Part shown: one piece after another, positions 7,839 through 17,710 of the stretch
How positions within the stretch are numbered: position 1 is the first letter of the stretch
Layout of the letters: each line of letters opens with the position of its first letter
Assembly (NCBI RefSeq): GCF_026343125.1
Contig: NZ_JAPEMB010000001.1
Coordinates: forward strand, 3,725,501-3,789,500
Length of the DNA: 64,000 nt
DNA from: Streptomyces sp. NBC_00094
GTDB taxonomy: Bacteria > Actinomycetota > Actinomycetes > Streptomycetales > Streptomycetaceae
Direction of reading: 5' to 3'
Made by a program: the position numbers and the translations under genes
The notes under the pieces: model-generated
Databases searched by the model: none
What the model saw: the letters and a program-made list of their open reading frames with translations, nothing else
What the model was told of the DNA's origin: nothing

Positions 7839-10727
7839 CTACTCCGGCTGCGCCGACGCGGTCTTCGCGGCCGCGGTCGTCTTCTTCGCCGCCGTGGTCT
7901 TCTTCGCGGCGGTCTTCTTCGCGGCCGTCGTCTTGGCGGCCGTGGTCTTGGCGGCGGTGGTCTTCTTCGCCGCCGTCTTCGTGGCCGTCTTCTTCGCCGT
8001 CGTGGTCTTCTTCGCCGGCGCCTTCTTGGCGGTCTTCTTCGCCGGTCCCTTGGCCCGCTTCTCCGCGAGGAGCTCGTAACCGCGCTCCGGCGTGATCGTC
8101 TCCACGCTGTCGTCGGTGCGCAGGGTGGCGTTGGTCTCGCCGTCCGTCACGTACGGGCCGAAGCGCCCGTCCTTGACGACGACCGGCTTCTCGCTGACCG
8201 GGTCGGTGCCCAGCTCCTTCAGCGGCGGCTTGGCCGCAGCCCGGCCGCGCTGCTTCGGCTGCGCGTAGATCGCGAGCGCCTCTTCGAGCGTGATCGAGAA
8301 GAGCTGCTCCTCGTCGGTGAGCGACCGCGAGTCCGTGCCCTTCTTCAGGTACGGGCCGTAGCGGCCGTTCTGCGCGGTGATCTCGACGCCCTCGGCGTCC
8401 GCGCCGACGACTCGCGGCAGGGACATCAGCCGGAGCGCGTCCTCCAGAGTGACGGTGTCGAGCGCCATCGACTTGAAGAGGGAGGCCGTCCGCGGCTTCA
8501 CCGCGTTCTTGCCGGTCTTCGGGGTGCCCTCGGGCAGGATCTCCGTGACGTACGGGCCGTAGCGGCCGTCCTTCGCGACGATCTGGTTGCCGCTGACCGG
8601 GTCGGCGCCCAGCTCGAAGTCGCCGCTCGGCTTGGCGAGCAGCTCCTCGGCGTGCTCGACGGTCAGCTCGTCGGGCGCGAGGTCCTCGGGGACGTCGGCC
8701 CGCTGGTGGCCCTCCGCGTCCTTCTCGCCGCGCTCGACGTACGGGCCGTAGCGGCCGACGCGCAGCACGATGCCGTTGCCGACGGGGAAGGAGGAGATCT
8801 CCCGCGCGTCGATCGCACCGAGGTCGGTGACGAGCTCCTTGAGGCCGCCGAGGTGGTCGCCGTCGCCGTTCCCGGCGTCCGCCGCGCCGCCCTGGCCCGT
8901 GCCGTCGCCCTCACCGAAGTAGAAGCGCTTCAGCCACGGCACGGACTTGGCCTCGCCCCGCGCGATGCGGTCGAGGTCGTCCTCCATCCGGGCGGTGAAG
9001 TCGTAGTCGACGAGGCGCCCGAAGTGCGTCTCCAGGAGGTTGACGACGGCGAAGCTCAGGAAGGACGGCACGAGGGCCGTGCCCTTCTTGAAGACGTAGC
9101 CGCGGTCGAGGATCGTGCCGATGATCGACGCGTACGTCGACGGGCGGCCGATCTCGCGCTCTTCGAGCTCCTTGACCAGCGAGGCCTCGGTGTAGCGGGC
9201 CGGCGGCTTGGTCGCGTGGCCGTCCACCGTGATCTCTCCCCCTGGCTGCGCCGGGGGGACCCCCACGGTGAGCGCGTCGCCCTGGGCGACCTGCGGCAGG
9301 CGCCGCTCGCGGTCGTCGAGCTCCGCGTTCGGGTCGTCGGCGCCTTCGACGTAGGCCTTCATGAAGCCGTGGAAGGTGATCGTCTTGCCGGACGCGCTGA
9401 ACTCGGCGTCGCGGCCGTCGGCCGCGCGGCCACCGATCTTCACGGTGACCGAGTTGCCGGTGGCGTCCTTCATCTGGGAGGCGACGGTCCGCTTCCAGAT
9501 CAGCTCGTAGAGCCGGAACTGGTCGCCGCTCAGGCCGGTCTCCGCCGGGGTGCGGAAACGATCACCCGAAGGGCGAATCGCCTCGTGCGCCTCCTGCGCG
9601 TTCTTGACCTTGCCCGCGTAGACGCGCGGCTTCTCCGGCAGGTAGTCGGCGCCGTACAACTGCGTGACCTGCGCCCGGGCCGCCACGACGGCGGTGTCGG
9701 ACAGGGTCGTGGAGTCCGTACGCATGTAGGTGATGAAGCCGTTCTCGTACAGCTTCTGCGCCACCTGCATGGTCGCCTTCGCACCGAAGCCCAGCTTGCG
9801 GCTCGCCTCCTGCTGGAGGGTCGTGGTGCGGAAGGGGGCGTACGGCGAACGGCGGTACGGCTTCGACTCGACCGACCGCACGGCGAACGCGGTGTCGGCG
9901 AGCGCGGCGGCGAGCGCCCGTGCCTTCTCCTCGTCCAGGTGGAGCACGGCGTCGGACTTCAGCCGGCCGTCGGCGCCGAAGTCACGGCCCTGCGCGACAC
10001 GCTTGCCGTCGACCGCCGCGAGGCGTGCGACCAGCGTGGACGGGTCGGAGGCGTCGCCGGAGCGGCCGGTTCCGAAGGTGCCGGTGAGGTCCCAGTACTC
10101 GGCGGAGCGGAAGGCGATGCGCTCGCGCTCCCGCTCGACGACGAGCCGGGTGGCGACGGACTGCACACGGCCCGCCGACAGCTTCGGCATGACCTTCTTC
10201 CACAGGACCGGCGAGACCTCGTAGCCGTAGAGCCGGTCGAGGATACGGCGGGTCTCCTGGGCGTCGACCATCCGCTGGTTCAGCTCGCGGGGGTTGGCGA
10301 CGGCCTCGCGGATCGCGTCCTTGGTGATCTCGTGGAAGACCATCCGGTGGACCGGGACCTTGGGCTTCAGGACTTCCTGGAGGTGCCACGCGATGGCTTC
10401 GCCCTCGCGGTCCTCATCGGTGGCGAGGAAGAGCTCGTCGGATTCGGCGAGCAGCTCCTTGAGCTTCCTGACCTGGGCCTTCTTGTCGGCGTTGACGACA
10501 TAGATGGGCTGGAAGTCATGCTCGACGTCGACACCGAGGCGGCGCACCTCGCCGGTGTACTTCTCCGGCACCTCGGCGGCACCGCTGGGGAGGTCGCGGA
10601 TGTGCCCGACGCTCGCCTCGACGACGTAGCCAGGGCCGAGGTAGCCCTTGATCGTCTTCGCCTTGGCAGGCGACTCGACGATGACGAGTCGGCGGCCGCC
10701 GTGTGCGGTCTCGCTGGTCGGGGACAA
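7839..10727 (-). CDS. topA: DNA topoisomerase I
   Basis: A 962-residue type IA topoisomerase that relaxes negative supercoils. The TOPRIM domain opens with LVIVESPAKAKTIKGYLG and carries FLATDEDREGEAIAWH. The catalytic tyrosine is Tyr334 in GFITYMRTDST. Several topoisomerase C-terminal repeats (NGRYGPYLKKG type) follow instead of zinc fingers, then a Lys/Ala/Thr tail from about residue 890 to the end, the processivity tail known in actinobacterial TopA. I chose the TTG start because GGAGAGAAG lies just upstream and family homology begins there; an in-frame ATG further upstream (10874) would add a low-complexity leader encoded by a repeat. Confidence 0.95.
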   Translation of the reverse strand: MSPTSETAHGGRRLVIVESPAKAKTIKGYLGPGYVVEASVGHIRDLPSGAAEVPEKYTGEVRRLGVDVEHDFQPIYVVNADKKAQVRKLKELLAESDELFLATDEDREGEAIAWHLQEVLKPKVPVHRMVFHEITKDAIREAVANPRELNQRMVDAQETRRILDRLYGYEVSPVLWKKVMPKLSAGRVQSVATRLVVERERERIAFRSAEYWDLTGTFGTGRSGDASDPSTLVARLAAVDGKRVAQGRDFGADGRLKSDAVLHLDEEKARALAAALADTAFAVRSVESKPYRRSPYAPFRTTTLQQEASRKLGFGAKATMQVAQKLYENGFITYMRTDSTTLSDTAVVAARAQVTQLYGADYLPEKPRVYAGKVKNAQEAHEAIRPSGDRFRTPAETGLSGDQFRLYELIWKRTVASQMKDATGNSVTVKIGGRAADGRDAEFSASGKTITFHGFMKAYVEGADDPNAELDDRERRLPQVAQGDALTVGVPPAQPGGEITVDGHATKPPARYTEASLVKELEEREIGRPSTYASIIGTILDRGYVFKKGTALVPSFLSFAVVNLLETHFGRLVDYDFTARMEDDLDRIARGEAKSVPWLKRFYFGEGDGTGQGGAADAGNGDGDHLGGLKELVTDLGAIDAREISSFPVGNGIVLRVGRYGPYVERGEKDAEGHQRADVPEDLAPDELTVEHAEELLAKPSGDFELGADPVSGNQIVAKDGRYGPYVTEILPEGTPKTGKNAVKPRTASLFKSMALDTVTLEDALRLMSLPRVVGADAEGVEITAQNGRYGPYLKKGTDSRSLTDEEQLFSITLEEALAIYAQPKQRGRAAAKPPLKELGTDPVSEKPVVVKDGRFGPYVTDGETNATLRTDDSVETITPERGYELLAEKRAKGPAKKTAKKAPAKKTTTAKKTATKTAAKKTTAAKTTAAKTTAAKKTAAKKTTAAKKTTAAAKTASAQPE

Positions 10728-10754
10728 CTTCGCTCTTCTCTCCGGATCGACACT

Positions 10755-10799
10755 CTCTGGCACGTACGGCGCTGGCACGCACGGCAGCGGCACGGACGG
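10755..10799. repeat. 15-bp tandem repeat in the topA leader
   Basis: Three imperfect 15-bp units (10755-10769, 10770-10784, 10785-10799) share GGCACGNACGG. They sit 28 bases upstream of the topA TTG start, in the probable 5' leader or promoter region. Confidence 0.7.
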
Positions 10800-10986
10800 T
10801 GACGCTCCCGTCGCTGCGGAGTGTGACGGTACAACCCGCCCCCGTGTCAAACGGCGAAAGCCCGCAACGGCCACTCGAACGGTAACCCGAGTCCTGGCAT
10901 TCCTGCCGCCCGGACTCCCGGTCGGGCGGGGCGGGCGGACGCACCGGAGAGATCAGAACACGATCAGGAGCGGAACCGGAGGCCTC

Positions 10987-11184
10987 TCAGAGCCGGCCGA
11001 AGCACCAGAGACCGAGGGTGAGGAAAGCGGCGCCGAAGAGGCCCGTGAGCGCGGCGGCGGTACGCGGCGCGACCCCGTACGCCACGGGCTCGCGGTGCAG
11101 TACCCGCACGCTCGTCCACAGCAGCAGCGCGCCCCCGAACAGCGTGAACGCCGCCCCCGCGAAGATCGCCGGCCCGCTTTCCAT
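10987..11184 (-). CDS. Small two-helix membrane protein
   Basis: A 65-residue hypothetical protein with two hydrophobic segments (about 7-27 and 43-62) joined by a basic loop (VRVLHREPVAYGVAPRT). I start it at the ATG giving MESGPAIFAG; a longer reading adds a polar stretch that lacks hydrophobic character. It lies between topA and the ABC-2 exporter on the same strand. No function is recognised. Confidence 0.65.
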   Translation of the reverse strand: MESGPAIFAGAAFTLFGGALLLWTSVRVLHREPVAYGVAPRTAAALTGLFGAAFLTLGLWCFGRL

Positions 11185-11370
11185 GCCCGTACCCCGTTCC
11201 GTCCACGTGCGGTGTTCGTCTCCCGAGGCCGAGGCTGGCACCTCTGGGCATCGTGGGTGCGAATTCCGGGTGAACGACGCGGACCGTCCGCGGCGGTTTC
11301 ACGAAGATGGCCGGTAGTGACCCACTCCTCACTCCCTCTCCCGTCACATCACGCCCTGCAGCCTCGCGTC

Positions 11371-11412
11371 AGGGCTCCCGTCACATCGCCCGTCGCATCG
11401 CCCGTCACATCA
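11371..11412. repeat. 12-bp tandem repeat spanning a stop codon
   Basis: Three units of CCCGTCACATCR type run through the stop codon of the ABC-2 permease (11405-11407). Related CCGTCACATC copies occur upstream at 11339-11350. Confidence 0.7.
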
Positions 11413-12196
11413 CGTCGAGCGTGGCCCGGCGTCGGCTGCCGCGCTCGAAGAGGGCCAGCAGGGCGACGGCGAGCAGCCCCCACCCCGCGCCGACCGCGAA
11501 CTCGGTCCCGAGCAGGGCTCCGTCCAGGCCCTCGCCCGCGGTCAGCCGCCGCGCCGCGTCCGCCGCGTGCGTGAGCGGCAGCAGCTCGCCCGCGACCCGC
11601 ATCCACTCCGGCAGCGACTCCCGGGGCACGGCGGCGCCCGTCAGGAGGAGCAGCCCCGACGTCGCCACGTTCGACACCAGGAACACGTCGCGGAAGCGGA
11701 GTCCGAGCGCCCCCAGCGCGAGCCCGAAGGCCGAACAGGCACCGGCGGCGGCGAGCAGCACCAGACCGAGCCCGGGCAGCGCCCCGACGGGCACGGGCAG
11801 CCCGAGCACGAGCGCGGCGGCGGTGAGCACGAAGGCGCTGACGAACAGCCCGTTGAGGACGTACGGGAGGGCTCGTCCGATCCAGAGCGGGACCCGGTGC
11901 CGGGGCGACAGCAGGACGGCGCCCAGCGTGCCGTACCGGCGCTCGTTGGCGACGGCCATCGTCCCGCCGTACACGCAGGAGGCGGAAGCTGCGAGGACGG
12001 CGTTTCCTACAAGATGGAAACGGTCGTCGGCGACGCCCAGTTCCCTCCCGAGGAAGACGAAGAAGAAAACCTGGAGGAGCGGCCCGACCAGCAGCGTTCC
12101 GATGAACATCGGCGGGGTCGTCCAGTTGAACAGCGCGCGGTAGGAGATCGCCCCGCCGACGACGACGAGCCGGGCGGTGCCGGGGAAACGGAACAT
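11405..12196 (-). CDS. ABC-2 type transporter permease (distal)
   Basis: A 263-residue integral membrane protein with about six hydrophobic segments (for example VGPLLQVFFFVFLG and LLAVALLALF). The NERRYGTLGAVLLSPRH stretch before the third helix is typical of ABC-2/DrrB-like permeases. It is the third gene of an ATPase-permease-permease operon, 14 bases after the previous stop, and probably forms a heterodimer with the other permease. The ATG start has AAAGGCCAG upstream. The substrate is unknown; DrrAB-like systems export drugs or lipids. Confidence 0.85.
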   Translation of the reverse strand: MFRFPGTARLVVVGGAISYRALFNWTTPPMFIGTLLVGPLLQVFFFVFLGRELGVADDRFHLVGNAVLAASASCVYGGTMAVANERRYGTLGAVLLSPRHRVPLWIGRALPYVLNGLFVSAFVLTAAALVLGLPVPVGALPGLGLVLLAAAGACSAFGLALGALGLRFRDVFLVSNVATSGLLLLTGAAVPRESLPEWMRVAGELLPLTHAADAARRLTAGEGLDGALLGTEFAVGAGWGLLAVALLALFERGSRRRATLDVM

Positions 12197-12210
12197 CTCT
12201 GACTGGCCTT

Positions 12211-12980
12211 TCAGGTGAGGGCGAGGGTGGCGGCGGCACGCGCCCGGCGCTCCACGCGGCCGAGGACGAGGACGGCGGCCAGGGCGTATCCGGCCCCGAG
12301 CGCGACGGCGGCGAGCAGTGGCGTGAGCACGTCCCCGCCGGAGGTCGCCGCGTGCACGGCCCGCGCGCCCCAGGTGGTGGGCAGCGCCCAGGACAGCGGG
12401 TGCGTCCAGGCGGGCAGCACGGTGACGGGCACGAGGAGCCCGGACAGCAGCCAGACGGGCGTGTCCAGCGGGTTGGCCAGGGCGTTGGCGTTGCGCAGCA
12501 GGACGAAGGTGGCGGCGAGCAGGAGCCCCATCATGCCGAGGGCGAGGACGCACACGGGCACGGCGACCAGGAAGAGCAGCGGGTGCGCGAAGTCGAGCGG
12601 GACGTCGAAGAGGAGCACGCCCCACAGGACCGTCGCGCCCATCGCGTACGTGCCGATGACGGCGGTCGCGAGGGTGATCGGGAGCAGGACGAGCGCGAGC
12701 GGGGCCGGCGCCACGACCAGGGTCTCCAGGGTGCCGAGCCAGCGCTGGTTCTGCACGGCGCCGCCGGAGCCGAAGAGCACCGAGCCCCAGATGCCCATCA
12801 GTCCGGCGCCGACGGAGGCGGTGAGCAGCCGGTCGGGGTCGCCTGCGGCGCGGAACAGGTAGACGGCGAGGGTCGCGTAGACGAGCGGGACGAGGACGGC
12901 GAAGGTGATCTCGATCGGGGAGCGCGACATGTACGAGACATGGGTGCGCACGCCGACGAGGATCAGCCGCGGGACGCGCC

Positions 12981-12984
<4 letters not shown>
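12211..12984 (-). CDS. ABC-2 type transporter permease (proximal)
   Basis: A 257-residue permease with six predicted membrane spans. It has the ABC-2 motif NQRWLGTLETLVVAPAP and the short polar N-terminus typical of the fold. Its ATG start overlaps the ATPase stop by four bases, so the two are co-translated. It shares topology but little sequence with the following permease, which suggests a heterodimeric channel. Confidence 0.85.
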
Positions 12985-14039
<1,055 letters not shown>

Positions 14040-14139
14040 GCGCCGGACGGTAGAAGCCCGCGGAGGGGCGAAGCCATCGATTCGGGAGCCCCCGAATCGT
14101 CGCCCCCGGGGCCCGCCCCGCCTCCGCGGCGACGGCGGC

Positions 14140-15144
14140 TCAGGCGACCGCGTGCAGCACGCCCTCCCCGGCGAGCAGCGCGAGCAGCGAACGGCCGGTG
14201 TCCGTGAGCTGGTAGTACACCGAGCGCCCGACGCGGTGGCGGGTGACCACTCCGGACTCCGCGAGCACCGACAGGTGCTCGGAGACGGTGCTGGGCGCGA
14301 GTCCGAGCCGGTCGGCGAGTCCGGCCGTGGTGAGCGGCCCGCCCAGCTCGCGCAGGACCGCCGCCCGGCCCCGGCCGAGCATCAGGCCGAGCCGGTCCTC
14401 GGCGACGGGCTCGGGCGGTTCGCGCAGGGCGCCGGCGCCCCGGGCCTGGAAGCTGAGCGCGAACACCTCGGGGTCGTCCGTCGAGTACAGCCGGCAGCCC
14501 TCGGCGAAGACCAGCGGCACGAGCACGAGACGCCGCTCTCCGGGCGCGTACTCCGCGTCGATGTGCTTGGTCAGCTCGAGTACGGGGGGCTGCCACCGCC
14601 CCCGCGTCTCCAGGCCCGCGAACAGCGCGTCGACGCCCTCGGTCGCGAACGTCCTGGCCCGGACGAGCACTTCGTCCTCGACGAGCCGGCGCATCGTCGG
14701 CCAGTACGGCTCGATCGCGCCCTCCCAGTAGGCCGCGTACGCGTCGGCGAGCGCCGCGCAGGCCGCCTCCGGGTCCTTCAGATAGGGCTGCACGAAGGGC
14801 TCGTCGGCCATGCCGGGATAGCAGACGGCCACCTGCTCGCGGACGAACTCCGGGTCGGTGGCCCGCAGCGCGGCCAGCTCCTCGTGGACGTTGACCGTGC
14901 CGAACGGCCGGGGCAGCAGGAAGTCGGAGACCTCGCCCCGCCCCTCGACGAACAGGTCCCACAGCGGGCGGAGTCTGTCGTCCTCCCGCCACACCTCGCG
15001 CGCCTGTCCGACCCACTCCTGGTACGGCCAGGAGGGGCGCCGGTGCGGCAGCGCGAGGTGCATCGAGCAGAACGCGTCCCGCAGCGGGCTGATCGCGATC
15101 CGGGTCGCCCCGAGCGAGACCTCGTCCAGCTCGATCCGTATCAA
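14140..15144 (-). CDS. ArsR-family regulator with large N-terminal domain (DUF5937-like)
   Basis: A 334-residue protein. Residues 250-334 form a winged helix (LTTAGLADRLGLAPSTVSEHLSVLAESGVVTRHRVGR pattern) followed by a basic wing, as in ArsR/SmtB repressors. The first 240 residues resemble the DUF5937 domain found before such HTHs in actinobacteria and may sense a ligand; no cysteine metal site is evident. The TTG start overlaps the methyltransferase stop (TTGA) and has GAGGAG upstream, so the two are coupled. The next gene on this strand is the ABC-2 ATPase, a plausible target. Confidence 0.8.
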   Translation of the reverse strand: MIRIELDEVSLGATRIAISPLRDAFCSMHLALPHRRPSWPYQEWVGQAREVWREDDRLRPLWDLFVEGRGEVSDFLLPRPFGTVNVHEELAALRATDPEFVREQVAVCYPGMADEPFVQPYLKDPEAACAALADAYAAYWEGAIEPYWPTMRRLVEDEVLVRARTFATEGVDALFAGLETRGRWQPPVLELTKHIDAEYAPGERRLVLVPLVFAEGCRLYSTDDPEVFALSFQARGAGALREPPEPVAEDRLGLMLGRGRAAVLRELGGPLTTAGLADRLGLAPSTVSEHLSVLAESGVVTRHRVGRSVYYQLTDTGRSLLALLAGEGVLHAVA

Positions 15145-16721
15145 GCGCCGCTCTCCTCGCCGATGCCCACGCCGTCCTCGGTGCCGACGGGCAGCAGGAA
15201 GCCCTCCTCGACGAGCAGCCGGATCGCCTGCGGGGTACGGTCCCGCAGCATGACCGGGTCCTCCCCCATCAGCTGCCCGATCGCGTCGAGGATCCGGCCC
15301 GCGCTGAGGGTGCCGTCGCACACGCCCGCGAAGCCGGCGCCGACGTGGTCGACCTTGGTGGCACGGCGCATGCCCCGGTTCTGCCGGAGCACGACGTGCT
15401 CCGGGTCCTCGGCGCCCGGCAGCCCGACCTGCTCCTGCGTCACCTCGGGCGCGAGCGTGAAGCGGTCGGCGAGGAGCGCGGCGTCGTCGCGGCTCCGCAG
15501 GTAGTCCTGGCGCTCGAAGTGGGCGCGGATGGTGTCACCGAGGGGCTGCTCGACCGGGTGCGGCCACTCCTCGATCAGGATCGACGGATCGGCTTCGCCG
15601 GACGCCACCGCCGCGTTCCGCCGGATCGTGATCCAGCCGAAGCCGATCGCCTTGGTCTTGCGGGCCTCGAACTCGTCGAGCCAGCGCCCGTACGCCAGGC
15701 GGTATTCGTCCGGGTCGCCGCGGTGGTCACCGCTGTCCCGCAGCCAGAGCTCCGTGTACTGCGTGATGTCCTGGACCTCGCGCTGCACGATCCAGGCGTC
15801 GCAGCCGCGCGGTACCCAGGACCGCAGCCGCTCCTGCCACTCCTCGCCCTCCACGTGCTGCCAGTTGGCGAGGAACTGGGCGTAACCGCCGTCGTTGAGC
15901 CGCTCGCCCGCCTCCTGCACGAGCGTGCGGCACAGGTCGTCGCCGGCCATCCCGCCGTCCCGGTAGGTGAGCGCGGCGCCGGGGGAGATGACGAACGGCG
16001 GGTTGGAGACGATCAGGTCGTACGTGTCGCCGTCGACCGGCTCGAACAGCGAGCCTTCGAGCAGCTCGGCCTCCCGGGCTCCGGAGAGCGAGAGCGTGAG
16101 CCGGGTGAAGTCCAGGGCGCGCGGGTTGAGATCGGTGGCGGTGACCAGGGTGGCGTGCTGGGCGGCGTGCAGCGCCTGGATGCCGGAGCCGGTGCCGAGG
16201 TCGAGCGCGGAGGACACCGGCGTGCGGATGGTGATGCCGGCGAGCGTGGTGGAGGCGCCGCCGACGCCGAGGACGACTCCCTCGGCCTTCTTCCCGATGC
16301 CTCCGGCACCGCCGACGGCGCAGCCGAGGTCGGAGACGATGAACCAGTTCCCGCCGTCCTCGCCGCCCGCGCCGTCCGGGCCGCCGTAGGGCCGGATGTC
16401 GACGGTCGCGAGCACGGTGTCGTCCTCGCGGACCACCCAGCCGTCGGCGAGGGCCTCTTCGAGCGGGAGCGCGGCGGCGGCCCGGTCGTGGTCGACGGCC
16501 CGCTGGAGCAGGAAGAGCCGGACGAGGGTCTCCAGCGGCGAGTCACCGCGGGTGGCGCGCAGGGCGGGCACGGTCTCGCTGCGGGCGAGCGCCGCGTAGG
16601 CGGGGGCGCCGAGCAGGTCGAGCAGTCCGTCGGCGGTGTAGTCGGCGGCGAGCAGTGCCTCGCGCAGACGGGCGGCGTGCGCGGGCACCGGGAGGCGGGG
16701 AGGCAGGCTGGTCGTACTCAC
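15141..16721 (-). CDS. Class I SAM-dependent methyltransferase
   Basis: A 526-residue protein. The SAM-binding motif ALDLGTGSGIQALHAA is near residue 173, and the NPPF motif (IVSNPPFVISPG) near residue 239 marks an N-methyltransferase of the HemK/RsmC type acting on a planar amide or base nitrogen. About 150 residues precede the Rossmann domain (a DUF7059-like helical region) and about 200 follow. The target may be protein or RNA and cannot be settled. It is translationally coupled to the ArsR-type gene downstream. Confidence 0.85.
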   Translation of the reverse strand: MSTTSLPPRLPVPAHAARLREALLAADYTADGLLDLLGAPAYAALARSETVPALRATRGDSPLETLVRLFLLQRAVDHDRAAAALPLEEALADGWVVREDDTVLATVDIRPYGGPDGAGGEDGGNWFIVSDLGCAVGGAGGIGKKAEGVVLGVGGASTTLAGITIRTPVSSALDLGTGSGIQALHAAQHATLVTATDLNPRALDFTRLTLSLSGAREAELLEGSLFEPVDGDTYDLIVSNPPFVISPGAALTYRDGGMAGDDLCRTLVQEAGERLNDGGYAQFLANWQHVEGEEWQERLRSWVPRGCDAWIVQREVQDITQYTELWLRDSGDHRGDPDEYRLAYGRWLDEFEARKTKAIGFGWITIRRNAAVASGEADPSILIEEWPHPVEQPLGDTIRAHFERQDYLRSRDDAALLADRFTLAPEVTQEQVGLPGAEDPEHVVLRQNRGMRRATKVDHVGAGFAGVCDGTLSAGRILDAIGQLMGEDPVMLRDRTPQAIRLLVEEGFLLPVGTEDGVGIGEESGA

Positions 16722-16878
16722 GGTCCCATTGTGACGGCCACCACCGGCATCGGGACGGCCGACCCGACGACAGCAGCCGGATCACCGCTTCCGGGGGGCG
16801 TCCGGAGGTGTCGGGGCACAGTCGAGGGACCGCCGGACGCGGAAAGGCGTCACCGGCGGCCCGCTCCGACCGCTTCGG

Positions 16879-17550
16879 CTACTCCGAGGACTTCCTGGTG
16901 GGCTTGGCGGAGGCCTTCCTGGTCGGCTCGGTGGAGTCCGAGCCCTTGTCCGAGGAGGTCGAGCCCGCCTGGGGCGAGGCCGAGCCGGAGACCTTCGGGG
17001 GGACGGAGGCCGTGGGCTTCTGGCAGCCGGGCTGCTTGGCCATGGCCTGGCCCAGCTCGCCCTCCTCCAGCTTGGACAGCGCGGCCTGGTCCATCTTCTC
17101 GATCTTCGTCAGCCCGTCGGCGACGTTCTGGAGGCCGTCCGCGAACTTCTGCTGGTTCGCCGGGTCCAGCGCGTCGACCTGCTTCTTGAGCCCCTCGTAG
17201 GCCACCGCGGTGGCGTTGAGCTCCTTGATCGCGTCCTGCTGGACCTTCTCGCCGTTCTCGACGGGCGGGGCCCCCGCGGCCTCCACGGCCTTGGCGAGGG
17301 CGCGGTCGGCGTCGGCGATGTCCTGGAACGCCTTCGAGTCGGCGGCCTGGATCTCGGCCGGCTTACTGTCGGCGGCCGTCGAGATGATGATCTGGTGGGC
17401 GTTGGCCCGCTTCTGGATCTGAGGCTTCGCCTGGTCGCAGAACGTCTTCGCCCAGTCCCCCACCTTGTCGCCCTCGTCATCGCTGCAACCGGACAGCACG
17501 AGCACCAGTACCGCACCGCCGGACAGTGCGGCCGCAAGCTTCTTGTTCAC
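16879..17550 (-). CDS. Secreted lipoprotein, Streptomyces small secreted protein type
   Basis: A 223-residue lipoprotein. After VNKK comes a hydrophobic signal ending in the lipobox LSGC, so Cys22 is lipidated and the protein is anchored outside the membrane. The mature part is helical and polar (DWAKTFCDQAKPQIQKRANAHQ, then several Gln/Ala/Lys helices), with a Ser/Lys/Thr-rich C-terminus. I use the GTG before NKKLAAAL; the upstream ATG would put 14 polar residues before the signal. Similar proteins of unknown function are widespread in Streptomyces. It stands alone, downstream of hppA. Confidence 0.8.
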   Translation of the reverse strand: MNKKLAAALSGGAVLVLVLSGCSDDEGDKVGDWAKTFCDQAKPQIQKRANAHQIIISTAADSKPAEIQAADSKAFQDIADADRALAKAVEAAGAPPVENGEKVQQDAIKELNATAVAYEGLKKQVDALDPANQQKFADGLQNVADGLTKIEKMDQAALSKLEEGELGQAMAKQPGCQKPTASVPPKVSGSASPQAGSTSSDKGSDSTEPTRKASAKPTRKSSE

Positions 17551-17710
17551 CGGATCGGTCCCTTCCAAGGCTCTCGGCCCCGGAACATACACGCCGAACG
17601 GGCTACTTCCACCTTTCGTGCGACGGATTCGTCCCCTATTGCAGCCGTTTGAACCAAGGGAGAGACTACTTCACGCGCCCTCGACGCCGAGGAATGAGAC
17701 GGACGACACG

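Noticed and set aside
4376..8095. A 1239-codon plus-strand open frame opposite tmk
   Set aside because: Mirror of the tmk and topA end; the product is Gly/Arg/Leu low complexity and lacks a ribosome site.
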